Assembly: GCA_934668695.1 (NCBI GenBank)
Contig: CAKUOD010000008.1
Coordinates: 1-64,000, forward strand
From: an uncultured Collinsella sp.
Lineage (GTDB): Bacteria; Actinomycetota; Coriobacteriia; Coriobacteriales; Coriobacteriaceae
Length of the DNA: 64,000 nt
Reading direction: 5' to 3'
Part shown: one piece after another, positions 31,840-40,236 of the stretch
Numbering within the stretch: the first letter of the stretch is position 1
Layout: each line of letters begins with the position of its first letter
Program-made: the position numbers and the translations under genes
Notes under the pieces: model-generated
The model's input: only the letters and a program-made list of their open reading frames with translations
Told to the model about the DNA's origin: nothing
The model's database searches: none

Positions 31840-34152
31840 CTACGCCGACGCGCTGTCGCGAGCCGCCTGGCATGTAGGAGTCTGACGCAGCGTAAGCGGC
31901 TTGTCCCCCGCCTCGGCCGACGTGGTCAGCGTATACGTGATCGTCGTCGTCTCGCCAGCATGCAGGTCAACGGTGCCCGAATAGAAGGGAATTCCATGCC
32001 ACGTAGCGGCGCCAAGACCAAACTGGGTGCCCTCAACCGTAAGGTCACTGATGTTGCCGCCCGTCGGGGCAAACAACGAGACATTCAGACGCTCGTCGTC
32101 GCGCGCGGCATCGGGCGCGCTCGCCGCGACGTAATCGGGCAGCTTGCCTGCCTCCTCCTGCGTCATGATGTTCGTCAGGGTAACGGTGATGCGATACGAG
32201 CACGTGCCGTCGCCGTTCTTCACGCCCTGACCAATCTGCGTATCGGCGTTCAGGTACCAGTCGAGTTTGGAGAAGCTCAGGTTGTTAAAGTAAACGCCGG
32301 CAACGGGATCTTCACTCGGATCATCCGGATCGGGCAGCGAAGCGTCAATGCCCGTCTCTTTGACGGCATTCTGCTCATCATCGTTTCTCATCCACGCAAT
32401 CAGACGGCCCTCTTCGGCACCGCGCTCGAATGCACCGACAAGCTTTGTAACGTCGACGTCACCGATGCCACCGAGAATCTTGTCGAAGGCGGCGCTGGCA
32501 ACAGCCGCAAAGATGCCGTCCGATTCCTCGACCGGATAGTTCCAATACACATCGTGCATGAGAACCTTCGCCGCGTTGGTACCGTCGACGACCGTACCAT
32601 CGGGCAGCGAGACATTGCCGACAAGGCCCAGCAGGTACTGCAAGAACACCGGGTCGATACCCACGACGCCGTCAACGTCCTGCCCATACTGGGACTTCCA
32701 CAGCGCGGCTACACGCTGCGAGTTGCGGGGCCAATCGGGCGAATAGGTATTGCCCGAGTTGTACAGGTTACTGTGGTTGCCGAACAGCGCCTCATCCTCT
32801 TCGTCGACGCTCTCGACCGCCTCATCCTCGCTGAGTCCAATGCGGGGAACAAACTCGCCAATCGACATCTGGCCGTCGGTGACCGAAATCAGGCCCTGCG
32901 AACCGCCAAAGCCGCCGCAGGCACGAATCTCAACATTGTTCATGGCGTACACAAGGTAGTTGCGCGTCTGGCCGTTGGCGCCGAGCATCTGGGGAAGGAC
33001 GGGGGCGACCTTCTCCGCCGCGTCAACCGCGCCGTTGAGGGTGGCAAAGCCGTCCTTGGCCTTATCGACCAGCTCGGTCACCTGGGAAATATGAGTATCG
33101 CCAATGCCCTGGATCTTCTCGTTGGCGCTCTTGAACACCTTCGAGCTGCTGGAAAGCGAATCGGCGACCGCCTGCATCGCGGACACGTTAATCATGCCGT
33201 CCTGGAACAGCTTGCCGGGCGTGGCCTGGGAAAGGTTATCGGCCATGGGAACCAGCGCATTGCTCGAGACATCGGACAGGGCATCAATCATGGTGCGGGC
33301 CGCGTTGATGTCGCTGCCATACACCGGGATAAACGAAGCCGCCGTCCACAGCGGGCTCGAGGTCTCCGCCTTCATGCTGTCGCAGAGCTCATCGATCTTC
33401 TTCGCGTCGTCAGGCAGCGTCGAAAAATCGCCCGACGTGACCTTGTCCTTAAGGCCACCGACAATCTCGACGGCCTCCTTCGCTTCACTCTTTACGGTCT
33501 TTGCCGAGTTAAGCAGCATAAAGCCGCTTGCGCCAAGCGCAACGAGAAGCACCGCGACTACAGCGGCAATAATGGCGCCGGTGTGACGCTTTTCGCGCTC
33601 GCCCTTGCGATGGCGATGACGGACCAGGCCGTCAGAGGTCGAACTCGACGAAGCGTCGCTACCGTAGTTCAAGCCAAAATCGTAATAATCTTCCTTGGAA
33701 CCCGAGCCCGCAAACTCAGCACCGCTATCATCCAGGCGGGCGAACGTGCCAGTCTCGGAGGCGCCGGTGTAAATCGTGCCAAGGTTACCCGTAAGCCCCG
33801 CGCCACCGGCAGAGGGAGTATTGTTGGCGGCCTTGCCGGCATTAACGTTGCCGGCGGCATTCGCGGCGTTGGCAGCACCTGCATTGTTCTCAGGTGCCGA
33901 AGGAGCCCCGCTCGGCTGCGACGTGGAGGTTGCACCGCCCGCAAAGACATTCCCTCTTGCACGGCCGGTCTTTTTTGCCTTTTGAGACTGCTCGTACAGA
34001 GCGGTAAACATCGCCGTCTCGCCCGGGGACACGCGCTTACCGGAACCGCCCCGTCCAGCGCCGCCCGGCGTGCCGGCCTTACCAGCCCCGTTCGGACGCG
34101 GCGGAACTGCAGGACGGCCGCTATCGCTGCCCTTAAAGTGATTACCAGCCAT
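31840..34152 (-). CDS. DUF4012 membrane-anchored protein
   Basis: 770 residues from the ATG at 34152 (RBS GAGGATT). N-terminal 190 residues are low-complexity (Gly, Ala, Asn, Pro, Ser) and cytoplasmic; a basic stretch HRHRKGEREKRH precedes one transmembrane helix (AIIAAVVAVLLVALGASGFML, about 202-222). The outer part has coiled helices and the DUF4012 core: NYLVYAMNNVEIRACGGFGGS, VVGIDPVFLQYLLGLVG, then a beta-rich C-terminus. DUF4012 proteins are actinobacterial surface proteins, often near cell-envelope or polysaccharide genes; function unknown. It follows glmM in the same direction but is transcribed first. Confidence 0.85.
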   Translation of the reverse strand: MAGNHFKGSDSGRPAVPPRPNGAGKAGTPGGAGRGGSGKRVSPGETAMFTALYEQSQKAKKTGRARGNVFAGGATSTSQPSGAPSAPENNAGAANAANAAGNVNAGKAANNTPSAGGAGLTGNLGTIYTGASETGTFARLDDSGAEFAGSGSKEDYYDFGLNYGSDASSSSTSDGLVRHRHRKGEREKRHTGAIIAAVVAVLLVALGASGFMLLNSAKTVKSEAKEAVEIVGGLKDKVTSGDFSTLPDDAKKIDELCDSMKAETSSPLWTAASFIPVYGSDINAARTMIDALSDVSSNALVPMADNLSQATPGKLFQDGMINVSAMQAVADSLSSSSKVFKSANEKIQGIGDTHISQVTELVDKAKDGFATLNGAVDAAEKVAPVLPQMLGANGQTRNYLVYAMNNVEIRACGGFGGSQGLISVTDGQMSIGEFVPRIGLSEDEAVESVDEEDEALFGNHSNLYNSGNTYSPDWPRNSQRVAALWKSQYGQDVDGVVGIDPVFLQYLLGLVGNVSLPDGTVVDGTNAAKVLMHDVYWNYPVEESDGIFAAVASAAFDKILGGIGDVDVTKLVGAFERGAEEGRLIAWMRNDDEQNAVKETGIDASLPDPDDPSEDPVAGVYFNNLSFSKLDWYLNADTQIGQGVKNGDGTCSYRITVTLTNIMTQEEAGKLPDYVAASAPDAARDDERLNVSLFAPTGGNISDLTVEGTQFGLGAATWHGIPFYSGTVDLHAGETTTITYTLTTSAEAGDKPLTLRQTPTCQAARDSASA

Positions 34153-34301
34153 AAAGAAATCCTCGCAATTGAGTCGCAATGAAAAAGTCCATAACGTTAC
34201 TAGTTTATGGCATTTTGGGCATCGACAGCTAAACTCCAGACACGGACATCAATTGGCGAAAATGCGGCACAACACCTTTTCCGTCTTGGCGGCGGCGCCA
34301 G

Positions 34302-35324
34302 CTACACCGTGAGGAACATCATCACGATGATCATGGCAAAGCCGATAAGGTCGGTCGGCAAAAACACTGTGCCCAGCATAACGGCACTGGTGATGGTCGC
34401 CGAAACCGGCTCCACAGTTCCGATGAGGCTCGCACGCACCGAGCCGATGTCCTTAACGCCCTGCATATAGAGCATGTAAGCAAAAAACGAGCCGATAACC
34501 ACGAACACCGCGAGCGCCTCGACGCCGGCAGCGTCGAGTACCGGCATATGCGCCCAGGGCTGCACGAAGACGCACGAGACCACGCCCGCCGCGAGCATTG
34601 CCGAGCCCGTGACGATGGGGCTGCCGTATTCGGGCAGGATCTTGGCGGGAATCACCGCCATACACGTGGCGCTGACCGCGCACATAAGACCTGCTGCCAG
34701 GCCAAGCGGCGAGATATTCAGGCTGGTGGGGTCGCCGCCGGTGGCGATTAAAAAGGTTCCACCCAGAGCCAGGCCAATGCCGATGACTTCGCGAGTACGC
34801 GGCATGCGGCGATCGGTCACGCAGGTGTAGCCCATGATGATAACGAGCTGCAGGCACTGGAGCACCGTCGCGGTTCCGGCGTTCGTCAGGCGCACGGCCG
34901 AAAGATAGCAAAACTGGTTGAACAGCAGACCAAAGGCGGTAAAGAGCAGCAGCTGCTTGCGATCGGCGGGTGTGGTCCAGAGCTTAATCAGACGCTCGCG
35001 GTCGCGCGTAACAACCACGGCCATAAAGAGTAGACCGGCGAGAATCTGACGCACGCTCATAAGCCACAAGGTGTCGACGTGATAGGTATCGAACAGAAAG
35101 CTCGCGCTGGTGCCCGAGAAGCCCCAAAACGAACCGCCCACCAGCGTAGCCAAAACGCCCGTGATCATCTTGCGCGTCGAAGCGCTGTTCAGGCGGTCGC
35201 GCCATGCGCGACGGGTGTTGCGGCTGAGCTCGTCGGTGCCCTCGGGCACATCAATGTTCGATATATCGGTCATCGGCACCGAAGCCCCTGCGCCTTCGAC
35301 CTGCTCGACACACTCTTTGCTCAT
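34302..35324 (-). CDS. DMT-superfamily (EamA) transporter
   Basis: 340 residues from the ATG at 35324 (RBS GAGGGAG). A soluble N-terminus of about 60 residues, then ten hydrophobic helices in two repeats (GVLATLVGGSFWGFSGTSAS begins the first EamA repeat; LAAGLMCAVSATCMAVIPAK the second). SVRASLIGTVEPVSATITSA near 305 is the typical EamA helix-9 motif. Likely exports or imports a small metabolite or amino acid; substrate unknown. Confidence 0.85.
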   Translation of the reverse strand: MSKECVEQVEGAGASVPMTDISNIDVPEGTDELSRNTRRAWRDRLNSASTRKMITGVLATLVGGSFWGFSGTSASFLFDTYHVDTLWLMSVRQILAGLLFMAVVVTRDRERLIKLWTTPADRKQLLLFTAFGLLFNQFCYLSAVRLTNAGTATVLQCLQLVIIMGYTCVTDRRMPRTREVIGIGLALGGTFLIATGGDPTSLNISPLGLAAGLMCAVSATCMAVIPAKILPEYGSPIVTGSAMLAAGVVSCVFVQPWAHMPVLDAAGVEALAVFVVIGSFFAYMLYMQGVKDIGSVRASLIGTVEPVSATITSAVMLGTVFLPTDLIGFAMIIVMMFLTV

Positions 35325-35555
35325 TCCACTCCCTCGAAGCAGCCTGGAAACAATTCGGCTTACCTTACCACGGCGAAGGCACCAGCTGGAGGCTTGTCCG
35401 CTTATCGGTAGGACAATTCCGCAGGCGTCTTTCCATAGCTCGATACCGCAATGGCCTTGCATTATGCGACAGCCAAATCGCGGCAGCAGGCACTTTTGAG
35501 ATGGATATGACAAAGCCCCCGAATTCCACAATGTAAGCGATTTTTAAAAATGTTC

Positions 35556-35584
35556 TTGCCTCAGAGTTCAGGCTCCGTTATATT
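35556..35584 (+). promoter_or_regulatory. Promoter of tRNA-Val
   Basis: TTGCCT - 17 bp - TATATT, placed about 30 bp before the tRNA. Good sigma70-type consensus. Confidence 0.65.
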
Positions 35585-35613
35585 ATCCCTTGCGCACTTG
35601 CGCACCCTTGATC

Positions 35614-35688
35614 GGGCGTTTAGCTCAGGGGGAGAGCGCTTCCCTGACACGGAAGAGGTCAGAAGTTCAAATCTTCTAACGCCCACCA
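35614..35688 (+). tRNA. tRNA-Val (anticodon GAC)
   Basis: 75 bases including encoded CCA. Acceptor GGGCGTT pairs with AACGCCC; anticodon loop CTGACAC gives GAC; T-arm with TTCAAAT. All stems are intact. Confidence 0.95.
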
Positions 35689-35696
35689 AATGTTCG

Positions 35697-35733
35697 CAGC
35701 TCAGAGGCTATGTCTCTGGGCTGTTTTGTTTTA
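35697..35733 (+). terminator. Terminator of tRNA-Val
   Basis: CAGCTCAGAG and CTCTGGGCTG pair around GCTATGT, followed by TTTTGTTTT. The following 290 bp (35734-36022) contain no gene that I can see. Confidence 0.85.
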
Positions 35734-36022
35734 TGCCGCCAAATCCGCTGGCAGCTCCAACCGTCATCGCAACGTAACATCAATTCACCTGACGAATGGC
35801 AGCCAAACAAATTCAATACCCCAACATCAACAATAGCCAGGCACAAAACTGCGCCGCAAGCTGCTCCAGCCGCCCAACTGGCCAAAAGCCGACCATCTAC
35901 TTGTCAATCTATCCATCGGCATAACCAATCAGTCCGCACCGCAACTTCTCGGCAAAACGCCGCGATGTCTGCGCCCTGCGGTATCCTTGAGCCACTTGCA
36001 CCTGCAGTACCAAGGAGCCGCC

Positions 36023-36709
36023 ATGCGCACCGAGCTCGATGTCCCCTTTTCGCACAAAGAAGAAGCCAAGGCGCTGGGCGCCAAATGGGACCGGACCAAG
36101 AAGATCTGGTATGTACCCAGCGGCGTTAACCCCGAGCCCTTTGCCGAGTGGCTGCCCGGTGTTGACCGATCCGACCCCTCAGCGCCGTATATATATCTAG
36201 TGCTGGGCAAGCGCGAGTGCTGGAAGTGTCACAAAGAGACCTCGGTCGCGGCCTTCGGCATTCCCTATCGAGCCGACAACGACGAGAGCATCGCCATCGC
36301 GCACGCGTCCAACGAAGCCGGGCACATTGCCATCGACACGGCCAACGCCAACGCACTCGCCATCGTGCCCGCTCTTGGCTGCGTGCCGGGCGAGATCCGC
36401 GACTACCTTCATAAGCGCTGCGGCTACAAGCCCGTAGGCGCGCGAGCCTCCAAAGCCCCGTCGCTCGGCAACACGTGCACCATTTGCAACGCGCTGCAAG
36501 GCAGCCGCTATCTGTTCGAGGAGCCCTCGTCCCCGTTTGCCCTCACTGCCATCAACAAGCTGCCGGCACTGGAGTTTGTGCGCGTCGAAGTTGCCGGCGT
36601 CTTTGGCGTCCCGGCCACGCGCACCGACTTTGACCAGGCGCTCTTTACCTGGGCACGCGACCATCACGCCGAGTTCCACAAGCAGCTCGGTGAGGGGATT
36701 TATTTGTAG
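36023..36709 (+). CDS. DUF5710-domain protein with zinc-finger-like Cys pairs
   Basis: 228 residues from the ATG at 36023 (AAGGAG five bases before). The N-terminal segment LDVPFSHKEEAKALGAKWDR...KIWYVPSG is the DUF5710 domain (a short beta/alpha unit found in primase- or nuclease-associated proteins). It is followed by CWKCHKE near 73-79 and CTICNAL near 152-158, which could be zinc ligands. Similar stand-alone proteins occur in gut actinobacteria; function unknown. It precedes a group of small unknown genes, so it may be part of an accessory island. Confidence 0.65.
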   Translation: MRTELDVPFSHKEEAKALGAKWDRTKKIWYVPSGVNPEPFAEWLPGVDRSDPSAPYIYLVLGKRECWKCHKETSVAAFGIPYRADNDESIAIAHASNEAGHIAIDTANANALAIVPALGCVPGEIRDYLHKRCGYKPVGARASKAPSLGNTCTICNALQGSRYLFEEPSSPFALTAINKLPALEFVRVEVAGVFGVPATRTDFDQALFTWARDHHAEFHKQLGEGIYL

Positions 36710-36723
36710 GAACGGAGATGCCT

Positions 36724-37008
36724 TCACAGCCAGCTCCTCCGCATCACCCATCCCTCGTCGCCGGCGTCGTACACGATATCGAGGCCACAAACAGGGCATT
36801 TCTCCGGATACACCGGCATATGAACGCCTGTCTGTTTTCTCACTTCGTCGCTGAGTCTGTCGCGCGCATCGATGAACCGAATGCCGAGACACGGTATTTG
36901 CGAGCCGCAGCAAGGGCAGGTGACGACAAACGACCCGCAATCAACCTCTACGCTCGAAAACATATTGTTGTCTATAAGGGCACACGGCAGTTTTCCGTAC
37001 TTCCCCAT
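36724..37008 (-). CDS. Small zinc-ribbon-like protein
   Basis: 94 residues starting MGKYGKLPCALIDNN at 37008. Two Cys pairs, CPCCGSQIPC (near 30-40) and CPVCG (near 70-74), suggest a zinc ribbon. The rest is not recognised. The frame is open upstream to 37098, overlapping the preceding gene. Same strand as the 189-residue gene 20 bp upstream, so probably one transcript. Both lie between rightward genes. Confidence 0.5.
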   Translation of the reverse strand: MGKYGKLPCALIDNNMFSSVEVDCGSFVVTCPCCGSQIPCLGIRFIDARDRLSDEVRKQTGVHMPVYPEKCPVCGLDIVYDAGDEGWVMRRSWL

Positions 37009-37028
37009 CGCAATATCGCCTCGCCAGC

Positions 37029-37598
37029 TCACGCTCGCTCCCCTCTCGCTATACAAATCAGGAAGAGCATGCACCAGCAGGCGTGCGCGAGATTGCATCG
37101 CCGCGCGATCCGATCAAACAACACGATCGTAAAAGACCGCCAAAGCCAAATTTCATCGTCGGTCGCACCCTGTCCGGCAAACTCAATATCGACGGGTATG
37201 TGCTTCAGATAACTCATGTCGGGCGCAAAACGAGGGTCCGGTCCGCCTTTATGAACAGGACCGTGCAGAACAAACCATCCGTTTTCGGGCTCGAACCGCT
37301 CAACAAACGCAAGGCCGAGCACCTTATAGCCCACCTCGGTTGCAAATATGACTCCGACTGGGACGCCACATTCCATGCAGTTGAGCATTTTACGGTTGTA
37401 ATTCTGGTCTCGAAAACCAACGGTACCCGGCGCTTGAACCGAGTACTTAATGACCCACGTACCATCGTCCAAATAGAGCGGAGGCACATTGTTGATGCTC
37501 TCGGTTTGCCGCTGGCGCACTTGTACCCCGCTACCCCACTCCCCTGTATACTGATGTAGCACGTGTTTCATCCGGGCTTGTTGGGCCGGATTGTTCAT
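37029..37598 (-). CDS. Hypothetical protein
   Basis: 189 residues; an ATG 27 bp further in (37571) is an alternative start and neither has a clear RBS. No family recognised. Visible: YLDDGTWVIKYSVQ, CMECGVPVGVIFATEVGYKVLGLAFVERF..ENGWFVLHGP, which looks like a compact beta-rich domain with one Cys pair. The C-terminus is basic with four Cys in a hydrophobic stretch (NLAHACWCMLFLICIAR). It might be a nuclease-associated N-terminal domain, but evidence is thin. Divergent from the gene at 37610. Confidence 0.45.
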   Translation of the reverse strand: MNNPAQQARMKHVLHQYTGEWGSGVQVRQRQTESINNVPPLYLDDGTWVIKYSVQAPGTVGFRDQNYNRKMLNCMECGVPVGVIFATEVGYKVLGLAFVERFEPENGWFVLHGPVHKGGPDPRFAPDMSYLKHIPVDIEFAGQGATDDEIWLWRSFTIVLFDRIARRCNLAHACWCMLFLICIARGERA

Positions 37599-37609
37599 GG
37601 GAGGGTCTT

Positions 37610-38101
37610 ATGGCTGCTCCGAACCCGCCTAAGGGAAGCGTTTCTTCTTCGTCCATCAAGCCAGTTACGCGCAAGGCCGTGCGTTGCCAGCGTGAGGTCG
37701 CTTGGCTTGTCACGCAGGCGGCGGGCAGGCTTGTGGCGAGCACGGAGGACGTCAATGCGCCTACGCCGAGCTTTGTGTTAGCGGCGGCGCTGGATCGAGT
37801 ACGCCAGCTGGAACTCGCCGCACAAGAAGACGGCAGCCATCTTGGCTACCAAGACGCTATGGCGCCCGACCTGTTGACCTTTTGTCGCATGACCAAGTTG
37901 CCCGCCGCGCCCAATGCGCTTTCGGACGCAGGCTACATGTTTACGCTCTCGGGCGCGGACCTTATCCGCGACATCTATGCATACTGCAGCGAGCTCGCCG
38001 AGCGCCACGTCTTTGACTCGGCAGAAGTCAAACCGGGATATGTCATCAAGCTGGTTCTTAGACTGTTCTTGATGGACGGGTTCGGGGCCATGCCGGCGTA
38101 A
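37610..38101 (+). CDS. Hypothetical protein
   Basis: 163 residues with a strong RBS (GGAGGGTCTT). Ser/Pro-rich basic N-terminus, then helical segments (CQREVAWLVTQAAGRLVAS; FVLAAALDRVRQLELAAQ; GYMFTLSGADLIRDIYAYC; YVIKLVLRLFLMDGFG). No membrane helix and no motif recognised. All-helical composition suggests a binding or regulatory protein. Divergent from 37029-37598 with only 11 bp between the start codons. Confidence 0.6.
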   Translation: MAAPNPPKGSVSSSSIKPVTRKAVRCQREVAWLVTQAAGRLVASTEDVNAPTPSFVLAAALDRVRQLELAAQEDGSHLGYQDAMAPDLLTFCRMTKLPAAPNALSDAGYMFTLSGADLIRDIYAYCSELAERHVFDSAEVKPGYVIKLVLRLFLMDGFGAMPA

Positions 38102-38201
38102 GCCGAGTCTTTAGCATCACCGTCGACTGAGCAACAACCGCTTTACCTTAGTGGGCGCCAATTGAGGGTCGATTATTGGGTCGCCTCGTCCACTAACGCA
38201 T

Positions 38202-39668
38202 TTATTCCACGCGCTCTGACAGTCGATACTTGCGGTTGCGGCTCGTCGCCGGCGCCGTAGGCTCAAGCTCGCCTTGAGCAATGAGCGCGTTGACGCGCGA
38301 CCTAACCTGGGAAATTGTAAGCCCCGTGCGTTCTGCCAGCTCACGCGTCCCCAGCTCGCCGTAGTGTTTGAGTGCCGTCACAATTAAGCCCCCGCTATGA
38401 TCGACCGGCTCGATCTTTGACCGGTAAAGTACGACTTTGAACCGATCGAACCCCGGGCAGAACAGGGGCTCGGCCAGACCATGCGCGCGCATGGCATCGA
38501 TCATCATCGGGATGCCCGAGCCATTGCCCTCAGCCGGCGAACCTGCGCCATCCGGCAGCGGGACAATCGACATGAGTTTCACGAGCGTCGCGTTACGGCA
38601 TCGGGAGCTGCCGTCAAACAAGTTCTCGCGAGTCTTTCCCCCGTAAAGGCCGCCAGGATTCGTCACCTCGACACGATCGTCAAAGACGTCGACGGCAATC
38701 GATTGTCCACAGAACCGATCCCCGTATTCTCGATGGATTACGGCGTTGGCGATTGCCTCGCGCAGAACCTCCTCGGGAATCTCCAGCGAGTCGGCACGCG
38801 AGACGCCTTGGACGGTCGAGGTTCGCCGCAAATTCTTGGCGACGGCCGCGACAGCATCCGAGATCATCTCGCCCAACGTTCCCTCACAGATTGTGCGGTC
38901 CATAAACCTTAGTGGCCCCGCAGCTCCCTTTTGAGTTCCCACGTGGACAGCCACATCAATGAAGAGCTTGGGATAGAACTGCTGAGGGTAAACGCCCGCG
39001 GCAAGAAGGCCGGCCTTGGTAACATTGCCCTGGAAGTCGAGGAAATTCAGACGCTCCATCTTTGTCTTCTTGTCCGCCGCACCGCGCATCGCTCGAGGCG
39101 TCAACGAATAGGCACGCTCTATCGTGCGGTCGACCAGCGACTCGTCGAGATCGCCCACACTCGTGCCGGGCACCGCATCGCGATCGCTAGGACTCGTCCG
39201 TTCATATGACGACAGTGCCAAAACCTCGGTCGACGAAAGCGGGACATCTTTGTCATCGATGCGTTTGTAGCTGCCACCTTGAGCGCCCCGCTCTATGACA
39301 TAGCAAGGCTTGCTCGACGGGTCGAGCTCCTCAATCGCGATGACTAGAACCACGGTGCCCTGGAGCTCCACGCGCTCAATGGTGTATTTGGGCGGATTGG
39401 CCAGCTTTCCGCGACCGCCGGCATCGCCCATGCCCGCCACGAATTGGTTGAGCACTTTCTCGGTCTCAAAGTTTGCAACTGGGACAAAACCCGCGCGCTC
39501 GCTCACTCCGAGTACGATGATGCCGCCGGCGGTGTTTGCGAAAGCGCTGACCGTTTCCCATACGTCGCGGGAAAGCGTCGTGGCGCTCTCCTTGACCTCA
39601 ACGTTAAGATCGTCCGAGCCCATGCGCCTTAAAGACTCGAGCAGACCGGTCAGTTCGTTTTCGTTCAT
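38202..39668 (-). CDS. Schlafen AlbA_2-domain ATP-binding regulator
   Basis: 488 residues from the ATG at 39668 (AAAGGA seven bases upstream; the GTG two codons earlier is an alternative). N-terminal AlbA_2 domain: NVEVKESATTLSRDVWETVSAFANTAGGIIVLGV. Middle and C-terminal GHKL-like ATPase features: VLREAIANAVIHREYGD (N box), NPGGLYGG near 345, GNGSGIPMMIDAMRAHGL. Ends with a winged helix (LTISQVRSRVNALIAQGELEP). Such proteins act as transcriptional regulators or in stress and defence. Two clusters of TTATCTCTC repeats lie upstream and may be its operators. Confidence 0.8.
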   Translation of the reverse strand: MNENELTGLLESLRRMGSDDLNVEVKESATTLSRDVWETVSAFANTAGGIIVLGVSERAGFVPVANFETEKVLNQFVAGMGDAGGRGKLANPPKYTIERVELQGTVVLVIAIEELDPSSKPCYVIERGAQGGSYKRIDDKDVPLSSTEVLALSSYERTSPSDRDAVPGTSVGDLDESLVDRTIERAYSLTPRAMRGAADKKTKMERLNFLDFQGNVTKAGLLAAGVYPQQFYPKLFIDVAVHVGTQKGAAGPLRFMDRTICEGTLGEMISDAVAAVAKNLRRTSTVQGVSRADSLEIPEEVLREAIANAVIHREYGDRFCGQSIAVDVFDDRVEVTNPGGLYGGKTRENLFDGSSRCRNATLVKLMSIVPLPDGAGSPAEGNGSGIPMMIDAMRAHGLAEPLFCPGFDRFKVVLYRSKIEPVDHSGGLIVTALKHYGELGTRELAERTGLTISQVRSRVNALIAQGELEPTAPATSRNRKYRLSERVE

Positions 39669-39730
39669 CTGCACGTCCTTTCGCTCGGTTCTGCGAAGAA
39701 TGCCGCGAATAGATTTCCTTCGTCTCTCAG

Positions 39731-39801
39731 TTATCTCTCGTAATTATCTCTCATCTTTCTGTTATCTCTCATATTAGAGAGGAGTGAGAGATGAAAGATA
39801 A
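39731..39801. promoter_or_regulatory. TTATCTCTC repeat cluster 1
   Basis: Three direct copies of TTATCTCTC followed by inverted GAGAGATGAAAGATAA-like copies within 71 bp, about 60 bp upstream of the AlbA_2 gene. A near-copy lies at 39895-39963. The layout is that of a multi-site operator. Confidence 0.65.
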
Positions 39802-39894
39802 GATGTCTGTCATCTGTTTCATTTAAACATGTTTTCGCTGGTAAACAATCTATATTGAGACAATACCATGGTTGCCTGTCTCTTTGCAGCATTG

Positions 39895-39963
39895 TTATCT
39901 CTCATATTTATCTCTCATCTTTCTGTTATCTCTCGTATTAGAGACGAATGAGATATGAGAGAT
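39895..39963. promoter_or_regulatory. TTATCTCTC repeat cluster 2
   Basis: Same order as cluster 1: three TTATCTCTC units, a short spacer CATCTTTCTG between units 2 and 3, then inverted GAGA.../GAGAGAT copies. It lies midway between the AlbA_2 gene and the divergent M16C gene. Confidence 0.65.
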
Positions 39964-39976
39964 GTGCGGGCGGCGG

Positions 39977-40072
39977 ATGAGCGTGGATTTTGGACGGTCG
40001 GGAAATGAGGGTGGGTATTTGGACGGTTTTTGGGCGTTTTGAGGCTGATTCCGTCCGAAAATCCACTCTCAT
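39977..40072. repeat. Imperfect inverted repeat with GTGGATTTT arms
   Basis: GTGGATTTTGGACGG near 39982-39997 pairs, with one mismatch, with CCGTCCGAAAATCCAC at 40051-40066; TATTTGGACGGTTTTTGGGC lies inside. It may be another member of the palindromic intergenic elements of this genome. The rest of 40073-40236 shows only the M16C leader. Confidence 0.5.
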
Positions 40073-40236
40073 TCGATAGGCGTCCAAGTTTCCACGCTCG
40101 TGCGGTGAACGCGCGGGGCCTTTGTCCAATCCGCTGGCATCGTCTTCAGTTCGTCGCAGAGCCGCAGCCCCATATGGGTATACTCTCGGGGATTCGACTC
40201 GATTCGCCCCCGCTGGGGCGTCAAAGGAGACTGCAT

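Noticed and set aside
39731..39963. TTATCTCTC repeats as a CRISPR array
   Set aside because: Units are 9 bp, spacers are tiny and similar to each other, and no cas gene is near. An operator cluster fits better.
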